Part shown: in pieces, positions 1 through 8,947 of the stretch | Layout: the number at the start of each line of letters is the position of its first letter | Position numbering within the stretch: position 1 is the stretch's first letter | NCBI RefSeq assembly: GCF_019090095.1 | Contig: NZ_JAGQFP010000002.1 | Coordinates: 186,001-250,000, forward strand | Source: Stutzerimonas stutzeri | GTDB taxonomy: Bacteria; Pseudomonadota; Gammaproteobacteria; Pseudomonadales; Pseudomonadaceae | Length of the DNA stretch: 64,000 nt | Direction of reading: 5' to 3' | Position numbers and translations under genes: made by a program | Notes under the pieces: generated by a model | Databases searched by the model: none | The model's input: the letters and a program-made list of their open reading frames with translations, nothing else | What the model was told of the DNA's origin: nothing

Positions 1-66
1 TTCGACCACGCCGCCTGAGCGCGTAGGATGCCCTGCACAACCGGAATCCACGCGAGGAGATTGTCC

Positions 67-909
67 ATGCCTGATAGCACTTACGTACCGCCGAAAGTCT
101 GGACCCATGACGCGCCCTCGGGCGGCAAGTTCGCCAGCATCAACGCCCCCACCGCCGGTGCGCGCGAGGAGAAGGCGCTGCCGGTCGGCAAGCATCCGCT
201 GCAGCTCTACTCGCTGGCCACGCCAAACGGCGTGAAGGTCAGCATCATGCTCGAAGAATTACTCGCGCTCGGCCACAGCGGCGCCGAGTACGACGCCTGG
301 CTGATTCAGATTGGCGAAGGCGACCAGTTCGGCAGCGGTTTTGTCGAGATCAACCCGAACTCCAAGATTCCGGCCCTGGCCGACCATAGCATCGGTGGCG
401 AGCCGCTGCGGGTGTTCGAGTCCGGCTCGATCCTGGTCTACCTCGCCGAGAAGTTCGGCGCCTTCCTGCCGACCGAAACCCGCGCCCGTACCGAAACCCT
501 GAACTGGCTGTTCTGGCAGATGGGTTCAGCGCCCTTCCTCGGCGGTGGCTTCGGGCATTTCTATGCCTACGCGCCGGAGAAGTACGAGTACCCGATCAAT
601 CGCTACGCCATGGAGGTCAAGCGCCAGCTCGACGTGCTCGATCGGCAACTGGCCGAGAACCGCTACATCGCCGGCGACGAGTACAGCATCGCCGACATGG
701 CCGTCTGGCCATGGTACGGCGTGCTCGCCCGTGGCGAACTGTACGAGGCTGGTGAATTCCTTTCCGTGCAGGACTATAAGCACCTGCAGCGCTGGGCGGC
801 GGAAATCGCCGAGCGGCCCGCGGTGATCCGTGGTCGCAAGGTCAACCGCACCTGGGGCGAGCCGTCGGAGCAGGCGCCGGAACGGCACAGCGCCGCCGAC
901 CTGGATTGA
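67..909 (+). CDS. yghU: YghU-type glutathione S-transferase / disulfide reductase
   Basis: 280 aa. The N-terminal extension (Y-x-P-x-K-V-W near residues 5-11) and the stretch KHPLQLYSLATPNGVKV followed by MLEELLALG match the YghU/YfcG (Nu-class) GST family as I know it from E. coli. These enzymes bind two glutathiones and have disulfide-bond oxidoreductase activity in the cytosol. A thioredoxin-fold GST_N domain spans about residues 45-130 and contains FESGSILVYLAEKFG; an all-helical GST_C domain follows to about residue 265. The ATG at 67 is preferred over the in-frame start at 28 because GAGGAG lies just upstream of it and family members begin M-x-D/N-x-T-Y. It stands alone, followed by a REP-rich intergenic region. 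Confidence 0.92.
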   Translation: MPDSTYVPPKVWTHDAPSGGKFASINAPTAGAREEKALPVGKHPLQLYSLATPNGVKVSIMLEELLALGHSGAEYDAWLIQIGEGDQFGSGFVEINPNSKIPALADHSIGGEPLRVFESGSILVYLAEKFGAFLPTETRARTETLNWLFWQMGSAPFLGGGFGHFYAYAPEKYEYPINRYAMEVKRQLDVLDRQLAENRYIAGDEYSIADMAVWPWYGVLARGELYEAGEFLSVQDYKHLQRWAAEIAERPAVIRGRKVNRTWGEPSEQAPERHSAADLD

Positions 910-963
910 CCCCAACGCTTACCGCATGAGGCAGGCCGCGCAAGCGGCCTCGCCGCTACGGCA

Positions 964-1240
964 TTCGCGGTCGAGACCGCTCCCACAAATAACCGTGCCG
1001 GGCAGAGCGCTATGCCTTGCCACAACGCCGCCTTGCAACCCCACCCAAAAAGCACAGCCCCTCGCACAGTGGCCGAACGCCCCCCGTCCCTCGTGGGAGC
1101 GGTCTTGACCGCGAATTGGCTGGCGAGGCCGCGCGAGGCCGCGCCGGACTGAGGAGCCATCCTCACCAGTCGATCGACGTGGGCGAAACGAACGCGCAAC
1201 TTCGTGCCGCCGTTCGTTCGCGGTCGAGACCGCTCCCACG
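964..1240. repeat. Cluster of three REP-like palindromic units
   Basis: Three copies of a short unit with core GGTCGAGACCGCTCCCAC occur at 964-987 (one orientation), 1093-1117 (the opposite orientation, read as GTGGGAGCGGTCTTGACCGC) and 1217-1240 (first orientation again). Each unit can fold on its GCGGTC/GACCGC arms. Alternating orientation and extragenic position are typical of Pseudomonas REP sequences. The surrounding gap from 910 to 1461 holds no convincing gene. Confidence 0.75.
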
Positions 1241-1461
1241 CAAAGCCCCTCCAATACCCTTCAGGCCATACCCGCTCAACCGAGGCGGTCGACCTGCTGC
1301 CGCTTATTTTCTGAACTATGACCGGCCCGCCAGACCCAATATTCATGGGCGCTGCTCTGATGAGCGAACGAGCTGCATCGTGACGGCCGCGGTACTCATC
1401 GCCCCCTGAATAGGGGCAGTGCTCGGATAACCCAGTTGTTCCTTACAACGCGAGGTGAACC

Positions 1462-2277
1462 ATGAGACACACATTGGTAGCAGCGTTCGCGACGCCGACC
1501 GACGCCAATCGCACCTACGGCGACCTGATGGCGAGGGGCATCGCGCGCGAGCAGATTCATAGGGTCGGCGCCGACAGCGCAGAAATCCATGGCTACGACG
1601 AGCCCTACTCGACCGCTGACGGCACGGTCGATCCGGCGCATCACGAGTCCAAGGTTGCCCACTTCTTCAAATCCCTGTTCGGCCATGAGCCGCATGAAAC
1701 GCATCGTCACCACGCCACGGCCTACCCCGAGGCGGTGCGCCGTGGCGCGACGGTGATCGCGGTCGATGCGCGCGACGAGGACGAGTTGGTCAAGGCGCGC
1801 GATGCACTGGAATACAACGGCGCCCTGAACATCAACGAGCGCGGTGGCGGTAGCGGCGCGACGCCTGGCTACGCCGGTCCGACCAGCCCGTACGCCGGCG
1901 CCACGGGTGGCGACAGTCACCTGGACAAGCATTTCAGCGGAACGGCCGCCAGTGCCTCGACAACGACTACCGCGACCAGCCACGCCAGTGACGACCGCTT
2001 CAGTCACGCGGCCGGGGCCGGCCCCACCGACGAAGCACACCCGACCGACCATGACCGGACCGGCACCGTCGACACCGGCCGCTACGACGTCGGCAGCAGC
2101 GCCAAGCGAGCCGGCACTGATTACCCGGGCACGCTGGCCACCAACAATGTCACCGGTGCCGAAGCCGCTGACAACAGCACCAGCGTGCTGGGCCAGGAAG
2201 TGGCACCGGGCGTCGGTACGCGCGAGGCCGGGATGTGCACGGATGATCGGGTCTGTGTGATCCAGCGGCCCAGCTGA
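1462..2277 (+). CDS. YflT-domain general stress protein with Thr/Ser-rich tail
   Basis: 271 aa. Residues 1 to about 95 resemble the YflT / general stress protein 17M domain: an opening β-strand MRHTLVAAFATPTDA, then a helix and a segment ending RRGATVIAVDARDEDE and the helix after it. The remaining 170 residues are low complexity, rich in Thr, Ser, Gly, Ala and His, without a visible fold. The ATG at 1462 has CGAGGTG a few bases upstream. The domain is usually found in stress-induced proteins of uncertain biochemical function, so I give no reaction. REP-like repeats lie on both sides, so it is probably monocistronic. The C-terminal half could be a disordered extension and would vary between strains. 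Confidence 0.7.
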   Translation: MRHTLVAAFATPTDANRTYGDLMARGIAREQIHRVGADSAEIHGYDEPYSTADGTVDPAHHESKVAHFFKSLFGHEPHETHRHHATAYPEAVRRGATVIAVDARDEDELVKARDALEYNGALNINERGGGSGATPGYAGPTSPYAGATGGDSHLDKHFSGTAASASTTTTATSHASDDRFSHAAGAGPTDEAHPTDHDRTGTVDTGRYDVGSSAKRAGTDYPGTLATNNVTGAEAADNSTSVLGQEVAPGVGTREAGMCTDDRVCVIQRPS

Positions 2278-2422
2278 TCGACCACGTGCGCCGTGTCAGG
2301 CCGCGCCGGGCGGCCTGTCATCGGCGCCGGCGAGGTCAAGTCGTGGCAGCTGGGCGAACAGTCATTACCTGCAGGCGCCGGGCACCGAGAGCACGCGCGG
2401 GCGCGGCGGCGTGATGGCGATC

Positions 2423-2588
2423 TTTCGCGATCAAGGTCGCTCCCACAACAGTAGACCGCGCGGGGCGAGCGGGAGCGCGGTCGTGTTCCTGTACCAGCTT
2501 GCTGACGAACCTGTACCCCTGGGCGTCCAATGATCGCTCGAGTACAGCGGCGTGATCGCAATCTTCCGCGACCAAGGTCGCTCCCACG
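2423..2588. repeat. Two REP-like units (variant family)
   Basis: Units at 2423-2447 and 2563-2588 share the pattern TTYCGCGAYCAAGGTCGCTC followed by CCAC. This is a variant of the REP unit found at 964-1240 but with GCGA/TCGC arms. Both are in the same orientation in the 2278-2602 gap between convergent genes. The gap shows no convincing gene. Confidence 0.6.
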
Positions 2589-2602
2589 CCAACAGCCCCG
2601 CG

Positions 2603-3088
2603 CTAACCCAATGCGCGCCGCAGTCCGGCGTTGCCGATGGTCACCGCCAGGCCGTCCTCTGCCAGCCCGAGGGCCGCATTGAGCAGCGGTTGCGGCTGGT
2701 ACGGCTTGCGCAGCCCAAGGCCGATCTTCGAGGAGACCAGCGCCGCCGTCGCCCCGATCAGTGCCGGCAGCAGCAAGGGCTCGCGCCGCATGCTGGCCAG
2801 CGCCGCTGCCGTTACGCCGCCAGACAGCGCGCGGAAGATCATCGACGGGACAATGGTGCGATCCGGCGCAAAGGGCATCTTGTCACCGAGCAGCTCCGCC
2901 GCCGCCATTGGCAGCAGCACCTGCTGCGCACGGCGCGACGCCAGGGTACGCGCGGGCTCGTTGGCATACTCGATATCGTCATGCGCAGCCAGCGCACGGC
3001 TGGTCATCGCTGGCGCCAGCGTGCTGCGCATGCCGGTCACCAGGCCAAGTGCGAGGGCACCCAGCAACACACCCGTGGATGAAGTCAT
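2603..3088 (-). CDS. DUF4126 family membrane protein
   Basis: 161 aa. The N-terminus (GVLLGALALGLVTGMRSTLAP) is a hydrophobic segment carrying the G-M-R-S motif typical of DUF4126 proteins. Later segments around residues 85-120 (FRALSGGVTAAALASM, LLLPALIGATAALVSSKIG) look membrane-associated. Function is not established for this family. The ATG at 3088 is preceded by GGAGA. It is about 80 bp downstream of ktrA on the same strand and could be cotranscribed with the potassium genes, though nothing links them functionally. Confidence 0.75.
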   Translation of the reverse strand: MTSSTGVLLGALALGLVTGMRSTLAPAMTSRALAAHDDIEYANEPARTLASRRAQQVLLPMAAAELLGDKMPFAPDRTIVPSMIFRALSGGVTAAALASMRREPLLLPALIGATAALVSSKIGLGLRKPYQPQPLLNAALGLAEDGLAVTIGNAGLRRALG

Positions 3089-3169
3089 GCGGTCGTCTCC
3101 TGCAGGGCTTTCCTTTGCGACCTGCCGTCCGCCGCCGCCGTTCAGATCAGCCTCCGAACGGTCGTCCGG

Positions 3170-3853
3170 TTAGGCGGTGACGGCCGCGAACTTCTCCACC
3201 AGCCGGGTCTCGCCGGCAACGACCACGATGTCGCCCGCCTGAATCAGGGTCTCCGGCGTGGCGCTGATGAAATCCTCGCGCGGGCGTTTCACACCGATGA
3301 TGGTCACCCCATAGCGTTGGCGCACGCCGGCATCGGCCAGGGTCTGCTTGTGAATGGCGCGCGGCGCGCTGGTCGAGGCAATGGCGAAACCATCGTCGAA
3401 CTCGATGAACTCGTACATCTTGCCGGTCACCAGATGCGCCACCCGCTCGCCCATGGAGGCCTCGGGATAGACGACGTGGTGAGCGCCAGTGCGCTCGAGG
3501 ATCAGCCCATGACGCTTGCTCAACGCCTTGGCCCAGATGTCCGGCACGCTCAGCTCCTGCAGCGCGAGAACGGTCAGCACGCTGGCCTCCAGGTCGCTGC
3601 CGATGCCGACCACCACATGGTGGAACTGATCGACGCCCAGCTGGCGCAGGGCGCGAATGTCCGTGGAGTCCGCCTCGGCCACGTGGGTCAGGCGGTCGAC
3701 CCAGTGCTGCACGTTGAGGCTGTTGTTATCGATGCCGAGCACCTCGTGGCCCATCGAGGTGAGCGACTCGGCCACTGCCGAACCAAAGCGCCCCAGGCCG
3801 ATGACCGCGACGCTGTCATTCTCGAATGTCTTGCCGAACAGGTTAGCCAACAA
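3170..3853 (-). CDS. ktrA: Potassium uptake regulatory subunit KtrA (TrkA-N/TrkA-C)
   Basis: 227 aa, the usual KtrA length (a single RCK unit, half the size of TrkA). A Rossmann nucleotide-binding domain begins AVIGLGRFGSAVAE near residue 16 and is followed by an acidic residue after the second strand. The C-terminal RCK_C domain covers about residues 135-225. KtrA forms a cytosolic ring that binds ATP/ADP and gates the membrane subunit KtrB. Its start overlaps the end of ktrB by 11 bases, which indicates translational coupling. A separate two-domain TrkA is encoded at 47023-48396, so the cell has two potassium systems. Confidence 0.9.
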   Translation of the reverse strand: MLANLFGKTFENDSVAVIGLGRFGSAVAESLTSMGHEVLGIDNNSLNVQHWVDRLTHVAEADSTDIRALRQLGVDQFHHVVVGIGSDLEASVLTVLALQELSVPDIWAKALSKRHGLILERTGAHHVVYPEASMGERVAHLVTGKMYEFIEFDDGFAIASTSAPRAIHKQTLADAGVRQRYGVTIIGVKRPREDFISATPETLIQAGDIVVVAGETRLVEKFAAVTA

Positions 3854-5219
3854 TGGGACGCTCCTCCGGGTAACGGTAGTGTTTGGTCGTGCTGCGCAGG
3901 GCCAGCGCGGTGGCCAGGGTGATGGTGCCCACCCGGCCGATGAACATCAGCGCGATGATCACCAGTTGGCCGGACGGCGGCAGGTCCGCAGTGATGCCGG
4001 TCGACAACCCCACCGTGGCAAAGGCGGAAACGGCCTCGAACAGCACATCACCCAGCTCGAAGCGCGTCACGCTGAGCAGCAGCATGGTGCCGACCGCCAC
4101 CGTGAGCGAGCCGAGGAACAACACCGTCAGCGCCTGGCGCTGCGTCTGGTAGGAAATACGCCGACGAAAGGTCACGGTGTCGGCGTTGCCGCGAATCTCG
4201 GCCCAGATGAAGAAGAACAGCAGGAAAAAGGTGGTCACCTTGATGCCCCCGGCCGTGCCGGCGCTGCCGCCACCCACGAACATCAGGAAGTAATGCACCG
4301 CCAGTGTCTGCGGCACGAACTGGCCGACGTCCAGGCTGTTGAAGCCGGCCGTGCGCGCCACCGCCGAATGGAACAGTGCCGAGAGCAGCTTGTCGCCCAG
4401 GCTCATGCCGCCGAGGGTGTGCGGATTGCTCCACTCGTAGAAGCCGATCGCCAGGGTGCCACCCAGCAGCAGCACCGCCGAACCCCACAGGGTAATGCGG
4501 GTATGAATGGTCCAGGGCTTGCCGCGCTGGTCGCGGCGAAACTCGTACAGCACCGGAAACCCGAGCCCGCCAATGATCAGCGCCAGCATGATCGGCACCA
4601 GCATCACCGGGTCGGTGGCGAACTGCATCAAACTGTCGGAATAGGTGGAAAAGCCGGCATTGTTGAAGGCCGAGATCGCATGGAACAGGCCGTTCCAGAG
4701 CGCCCGCGTCCAGGGTTCGGCATACGTGGTGTGCAGGTGCACCGCAAGCACGCCCGCCACCACGATCTCGACCACGACGGTGACCAGCAATATCAGGCGC
4801 AGCACACCGATCACGTCACCCAGCCCCAGGCTGCGGGTCTCCTGCTGCGCGATCAGACGGCTGCTCAGTTGCAGGCGGCGCTTGACCATCAGCCCGAGCA
4901 GCGTCGCGCCACTCATGATGCCCAGGCCGCCGATCTGGAACAGCAGCAGAATCACGCACTGGCCGAAGAAGGACCAGTAGGTGGCGGTGTCCTGCACGAT
5001 CAGGCCGGTGACGCAGACGGCCGAGACGGCGGTGAACAGCGCGGTCAACGGCGGCGCCTGGCCGGGCCCGGCAGTGGCCGCCGGCAGCGACAGAAGCACC
5101 GTGCCCAGGGCAGTGGCGACCAGAAAGGCTAGCGGAATGAGGCGGGCCGGACGGCGGACGGCATTGCTGAGCAAAGGCGGTTCCTTCGAGTAAACGGTGG
5201 GGCGAGGCCGTGGCGGCAT
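3843..5219 (-). CDS. ktrB: Potassium channel subunit KtrB/TrkH family
   Basis: About 458 aa from the ATG at 5219. It has the four-repeat M1-P-M2 architecture of the KtrB/TrkH/HKT superfamily. Selectivity-filter glycines are visible in the pore loops, for example VSAVCVTGL, ISAFNNAGFS, AVARTAGFNS and VSAFATVGLS. It mediates sodium-linked potassium uptake in the inner membrane together with KtrA, whose gene overlaps its 3' end. The start is uncertain: an in-frame GTG lies at 5267, but a TTG at 5174 with GAAGGA upstream gives a 443-residue protein that better fits the family and may be the true start. Confidence 0.88.
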   Translation of the reverse strand: MPPRPRPTVYSKEPPLLSNAVRRPARLIPLAFLVATALGTVLLSLPAATAGPGQAPPLTALFTAVSAVCVTGLIVQDTATYWSFFGQCVILLLFQIGGLGIMSGATLLGLMVKRRLQLSSRLIAQQETRSLGLGDVIGVLRLILLVTVVVEIVVAGVLAVHLHTTYAEPWTRALWNGLFHAISAFNNAGFSTYSDSLMQFATDPVMLVPIMLALIIGGLGFPVLYEFRRDQRGKPWTIHTRITLWGSAVLLLGGTLAIGFYEWSNPHTLGGMSLGDKLLSALFHSAVARTAGFNSLDVGQFVPQTLAVHYFLMFVGGGSAGTAGGIKVTTFFLLFFFIWAEIRGNADTVTFRRRISYQTQRQALTVLFLGSLTVAVGTMLLLSVTRFELGDVLFEAVSAFATVGLSTGITADLPPSGQLVIIALMFIGRVGTITLATALALRSTTKHYRYPEERPIVG

Positions 5220-5448
5220 GGCTGGCCGGGCGAGTGGCGCGCCGGCCTGCGCCGCAATGCCCACCACAATAACAAAAGCCCCACCACCGGCGCCTCCGCC
5301 CGCTTTTCATGACGAACGACGACGCGCGCCGCCAGCCCGGCAAAAACCGCCCCAATTCCGGTGGACTAATCCCTACAAGGCCAGCCGCCGCCGGCCTCGT
5401 TTAAACCTGGTCCACCCAAACCACCCTGGCGCTCGCCTACCCAAACCA

Positions 5449-5473
5449 AAAAAGGCGCCCGAAGGCGCCTTTC
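5449..5473 (-). terminator. Intrinsic terminator after ydgA-like gene
   Basis: Stem GGCGCC-CGAA-GGCGCC (5455-5470) is flanked by A6 on the left and TTT on the right. Read on the minus strand it is a GC hairpin followed by T6, placed 19 bases after the stop of the minus-strand DUF945 gene. The tetraloop makes it a strong candidate. Confidence 0.85.
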
Positions 5474-5491
5474 CTGCATTCACCACACCCG

Positions 5492-6973
5492 TTACTGGCC
5501 GAGCAGGCCGGCCCCCTGTGCCGAACCGAAGGCAAAGGCCATGAACTCCTGAACGCTCATGTCGCGACCGTTCAGGTTCACCCGATCATTGGCGTAGTGC
5601 AGCGTGCTGACCAGGTGCTCGCCATCCAGGCGCGACCAGCCGCTGTCGATCGCCAGGCCGCTGAACAGATCGGTGGTGGCGTCAGCTTCCTGCTTGATCG
5701 CCACCGGGTCGAGGTGTCCGTCCGGCTGGCCGCGTTGCGCCACCAGGCCTGCTACGTCGCGTACCAGGTCCTTGTCGACACTGGCGTCGGCCTTGAGCGA
5801 GGCCAGCATGCTGGTGATCATCGCATCCGGGGTGAACGCCTCGGCGCTCGGCTCTCGCAGATCCAGTACGACGGACAGGCGGGCCGCGCCGTGGGCCGTT
5901 TCGAAGCCGAACTCATCGACGGCCAGGGTGGGGTTGTGTTCGAGCAGTTGCAGGCCCAGCGCCTGCAGTTCCTGCTGCTGAGCAGCGGTCAAGCTGGCAA
6001 GCGACTCCTGCGGCGTGGAGCCGCTGTCGAGTATCGCCTTGTAGCGATCGACCAGGGCCTTGAGTTTGCTGGCCTCGAGATTGCGCAGACCAAAAACCAG
6101 CGCCAGGTTACGGAAGGTCTGGCCCTGCGCATCCACCTGACCGACACGGTAGCCGGTCGACAGGTCGAGGCCACGCGCGCCCTCGCTCAACGCCGCGTCA
6201 AACGATGCGTTCTGGACGATCACGGCCGGCTCGTCACCCGTCTGGATCTCCATGCGCTTGAGGGTGATGGCCGAGGGCCCCAGGGCGAAGCCATTGGCAT
6301 CTTCATGATTGTCCACGCTCAGCCCCAGGCCGCGCAGACTGAGGCGCACCGGCTGGCCGGAGACGCTGTGTTGCAGGTTCATGTCGAGCTCGGGCAGTTC
6401 GCCGTTCAGGCGCACGGTGGTGGCGTCCTGCGTGGTTTCGATGCTGACCACCGCGGGCGAGACGCGAACCGTGCCGTCCTCGTTCTGCAGGTTGAACGCG
6501 GCCGAACGCATGTCGCCATACTGGCGCCCGTCATAGCCAATGGTGACGTCACCGACCAGGGGAATCTCGCCAGCCGCCGCCTCGAACAGCCCTTCGGTCA
6601 GCGATGAGCGCTCAAGCTGAAAGTGGCTCTGCGCGGCGACCGGCATCAGCTGGCCGCGCGCCAGGCGCGAAATGGGAAAGGGGCCGTGCTCGAGATGATC
6701 GTGCAGCAGCACCGAGAACTGCCGGGTGCCGCCGTCGTCGTCAGGCACCTGCACGTCGATCTCGTAGCGCGCCGAGCTGGACAGCAGGCCGCGGTCGAAG
6801 CTGAGCAGCTTGAGGGTGACCTCTGCACCGGCGCCCATGCTCATCTCGCGCAACTTGACGTTGGCCTGCTCGACGGCATCACGGGCGGTCGTTTCGACCT
6901 GGGTACTGGTGTAAAAGGTGGCGGCCCCGAAAAGGGCCAGGGGAACGGCGACGGCAAGCGCGAGCTTTTTCAT
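5492..6973 (-). CDS. ydgA: YdgA family protein (DUF945)
   Basis: 493 aa, matching the usual length of the E. coli YdgA/YihF DUF945 family. It opens with MKKLALAVAVPLALFGAATF, an N-terminal membrane anchor or uncleaved signal, with the rest predicted outside the cytoplasm. The long soluble part has no catalytic motif I can recognise. A conserved tail (MSVQEFMAFAFG) follows. Family members are periplasmic/inner-membrane proteins of uncertain role, related in fold to AsmA-like envelope proteins. It is followed by a clear intrinsic terminator and preceded by a short gap, so it is probably monocistronic. Confidence 0.8.
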   Translation of the reverse strand: MKKLALAVAVPLALFGAATFYTSTQVETTARDAVEQANVKLREMSMGAGAEVTLKLLSFDRGLLSSSARYEIDVQVPDDDGGTRQFSVLLHDHLEHGPFPISRLARGQLMPVAAQSHFQLERSSLTEGLFEAAAGEIPLVGDVTIGYDGRQYGDMRSAAFNLQNEDGTVRVSPAVVSIETTQDATTVRLNGELPELDMNLQHSVSGQPVRLSLRGLGLSVDNHEDANGFALGPSAITLKRMEIQTGDEPAVIVQNASFDAALSEGARGLDLSTGYRVGQVDAQGQTFRNLALVFGLRNLEASKLKALVDRYKAILDSGSTPQESLASLTAAQQQELQALGLQLLEHNPTLAVDEFGFETAHGAARLSVVLDLREPSAEAFTPDAMITSMLASLKADASVDKDLVRDVAGLVAQRGQPDGHLDPVAIKQEADATTDLFSGLAIDSGWSRLDGEHLVSTLHYANDRVNLNGRDMSVQEFMAFAFGSAQGAGLLGQ

Positions 6974-7115
6974 GGAAGCATCCTGTGCGGCGGCTGGGCA
7001 GACATCCTGTCAGCCGATGGTGGGTAAGCGCCGGCACTCTATCAGCGAGTCTGCGCGCGCTCCAGCGCCCCGAATCAGGCAGATGACAGGCTGAGAACCC
7101 CAGCACCAAAACGCC

Positions 7116-7520
7116 TCACCAGTGATAGAGCCCATACGCCACCACGCCCAGCCCGAAGCCCATCTGCGCCAGCAGCAGCGCACGGATGGCAAAGGTGTAG
7201 CTGATGACCGGGTTCTGGCCCAGCGCATCGTTGGCGAACAGGCGGTAACTTGCCGGAAATTCGGACTCGATCTCCTTCAGCGCCGTGATGGTCAGCTGCA
7301 ACAGTTGCCGGCTCCGTGCATCGACGAGCCAGAACACCATCGCCAGCAGGATGGTGAACGCGCCCAACAGCACCATCAGCCCCGGCGAGAAGCCCCGCTC
7401 CAGTGCGGCCAGCACCCCGCCATCGGCAAAGATCGCCAGCACCACGAAAAAGTTGAAGCCGCGCAACCGCTGCTCGGCATTGAGCTTGAAATGCGCCCAG
7501 ACAAACCCTCGACTGTCCAC
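7116..7520 (-). CDS. Small membrane protein of unknown function
   Basis: 134 aa. Two hydrophobic segments lie near residues 22-40 (FNFFVVLAIFADGGVLAAL) and 47-66 (GLMVLLGAFTILLAMVFWLV), and a third near the C-terminus (ALLLAQMGFGLGVVAYGLYHW). An amphipathic segment with ALKEIESEFPASYRLF lies between them. The start is a GTG at 7520 chosen because AGGGGA lies 5-6 bases upstream; no ATG fits. I do not recognise the family. Codon usage is like that of the neighbours, which supports a real gene. Confidence 0.6.
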   Translation of the reverse strand: MDSRGFVWAHFKLNAEQRLRGFNFFVVLAIFADGGVLAALERGFSPGLMVLLGAFTILLAMVFWLVDARSRQLLQLTITALKEIESEFPASYRLFANDALGQNPVISYTFAIRALLLAQMGFGLGVVAYGLYHW

Positions 7521-7638
7521 ACCGGTCCCCTGATCGAAGAGGCGGCATCAGCGCCGCCTGGAGCAGTAGACCCCGGCGGGAGGATGAGGTTGAGCGAAGC
7601 GATAGCCGGCCAAGGCATGGACCTGCCGGTTAAAGCTA

Positions 7639-8289
7639 TCAATCACCTTGAGGAGGCAGGAAACCGCGAAACGCTTGTGCATCCGCGTCAGCGAGCTGGG
7701 CTGCCGTGGCACCGGGATGCCTCGAAAGGAAACGTGCAATGAGCTGGTGACCCATGGAATACCCCAGCCATCGTGGGAGGTCGCCATGGCCAAGGAACCA
7801 GGCAGGGTGATCATAGTTGAGGCTGCTCCAATGACGTTCCGCTCTGGACACGTACGGCCCAACTTCGCCTAGGCTCAGCCTTTCCCAAGGCTCGAGCGCA
7901 CCGCCGCATACTTCCCGCGCGAAAAAACCGGCCAGTCCCTCCGAAACAAGCGCCTCCCCCAGGGAACGCCCATAACCTGGGCCATCCCAGCGGGCCACGT
8001 GATGAAGCTCATGGGCGAACATACGCTCAAAAGAATCTTCGTTATTAGCTCGGAACAGAGGACTGCCCGGATCGACAGACACGAACACGAGGCCTGGCTC
8101 TGGCGCGTAACCCAGGTGTCCTTTCTCAGGGATGACGTCCACGCTCGGCTTTACGACGACGTCGAGAGGCCCTAATGCCAACAGGGTGTTGGCCTTGATG
8201 AACGTTTCCGTCAGGGCGGCATGAACCCACTCTCGGACATCGGAGAGCGCTTCGCGCGCATCGAGGAAGTGGATATTCAAAGAGTTCAT
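7639..8289 (-). CDS. Putative zinc-dependent protease (DUF2268)
   Basis: 216 aa. A gluzincin-type metal site HELHH lies at residues 93-97 with a downstream GEALVSEGLAGFF whose glutamate near residue 118 is a plausible third zinc ligand. This layout and the C-terminal YSMGHQLI block match DUF2268, predicted zinc-dependent proteases. No signal peptide is visible, so it is probably cytosolic. The start at 8289 (MNSLNIHF) is preferred over an upstream in-frame codon at 8307. Base composition at its 3' end is slightly lower in GC than the neighbours, which may hint at transfer, but that is weak. Confidence 0.7.
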   Translation of the reverse strand: MNSLNIHFLDAREALSDVREWVHAALTETFIKANTLLALGPLDVVVKPSVDVIPEKGHLGYAPEPGLVFVSVDPGSPLFRANNEDSFERMFAHELHHVARWDGPGYGRSLGEALVSEGLAGFFAREVCGGALEPWERLSLGEVGPYVSRAERHWSSLNYDHPAWFLGHGDLPRWLGYSMGHQLIARFLSRHPGATAAQLADADAQAFRGFLPPQGD

Positions 8290-8351
8290 GTGCGCAACAT
8301 AGCGCATTGCGGACGGCTCAAGCGCCTATAAAGCGCCGTCACGCATCACGA

Positions 8352-8921
8352 TCAACCGCTTAGTAAAGCCTGAACCTGGGCGACGGCCTGCTGCTCGCGG
8401 CTGGCCCAGTTCCCGGCGACCTCGACGACGGGTTGCCGGTGCCGTTCGAGCCACCTGCGGCAGTCGACATGAAAGGCCTGACGCTCGGCGAGTGCCGGCT
8501 GGCAGCGCTGGCCGTCGGCGTGCCACTCGGCTCCCTCGGGCGACAGCAGCAGGTGCAGGTCGTAGCGGCGCGCGAGCAGTTCGTCCTCCAGCCACGCCGG
8601 ATAGCTGCCGAACAGCGTCTGGCTCCAGAGCATGTTGCTCAACAGGTGCGTATCGAGGATCAGCAGCGCCGGCTGCCGGCCACGTGCGGCGTCTTCCCAG
8701 GCCAGCTGGCCGCGGGCGATGGCCGGGATGTCGGCCAGGCAGGTGTCGCGCTGCTCGCTGTCAATGAAATGCCGGACGTACTCGCCCACCACTACCCCGC
8801 CGAAGCGCTGTTGCAGGCGCGCGGCCAGCCAGCTCTTGCCGGTCGATTCGGCTCCGGCGAGCACCAGCACCTTCACTGGCGCGTTCCCCCCGCCTGCCTG
8901 GCGATTGCCCTGTTCATCCAT
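8352..8921 (-). CDS. NadR-like nucleoside kinase / AAA ATPase
   Basis: 189 aa. A Walker A motif GAESTGKS sits at residues 23-30, followed by GEYVRHF, which is typical of the C-terminal ribosylnicotinamide kinase domain of NadR (AAA_28). A second acidic strand LLILDTHLLS is the Walker B region. There is no HTH or nucleotidyltransferase domain, so it corresponds to the kinase half only. The likely reaction is phosphorylation of nicotinamide riboside to NMN. That fits with the PnuC-type transporter gene at 12811-13371, which in other pseudomonads often sits next to such a kinase. The ATG at 8921 has AAAGGGGG upstream. Confidence 0.8.
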   Translation of the reverse strand: MDEQGNRQAGGGNAPVKVLVLAGAESTGKSWLAARLQQRFGGVVVGEYVRHFIDSEQRDTCLADIPAIARGQLAWEDAARGRQPALLILDTHLLSNMLWSQTLFGSYPAWLEDELLARRYDLHLLLSPEGAEWHADGQRCQPALAERQAFHVDCRRWLERHRQPVVEVAGNWASREQQAVAQVQALLSG

Positions 8922-8947
8922 CCCCCTTTCATCTGCCGTCAGGCCGT

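Noticed and set aside
3657..5132. 491-aa plus-strand open frame
   Set aside because: Antisense to ktrB; Gln/Arg/His-rich and without domain.
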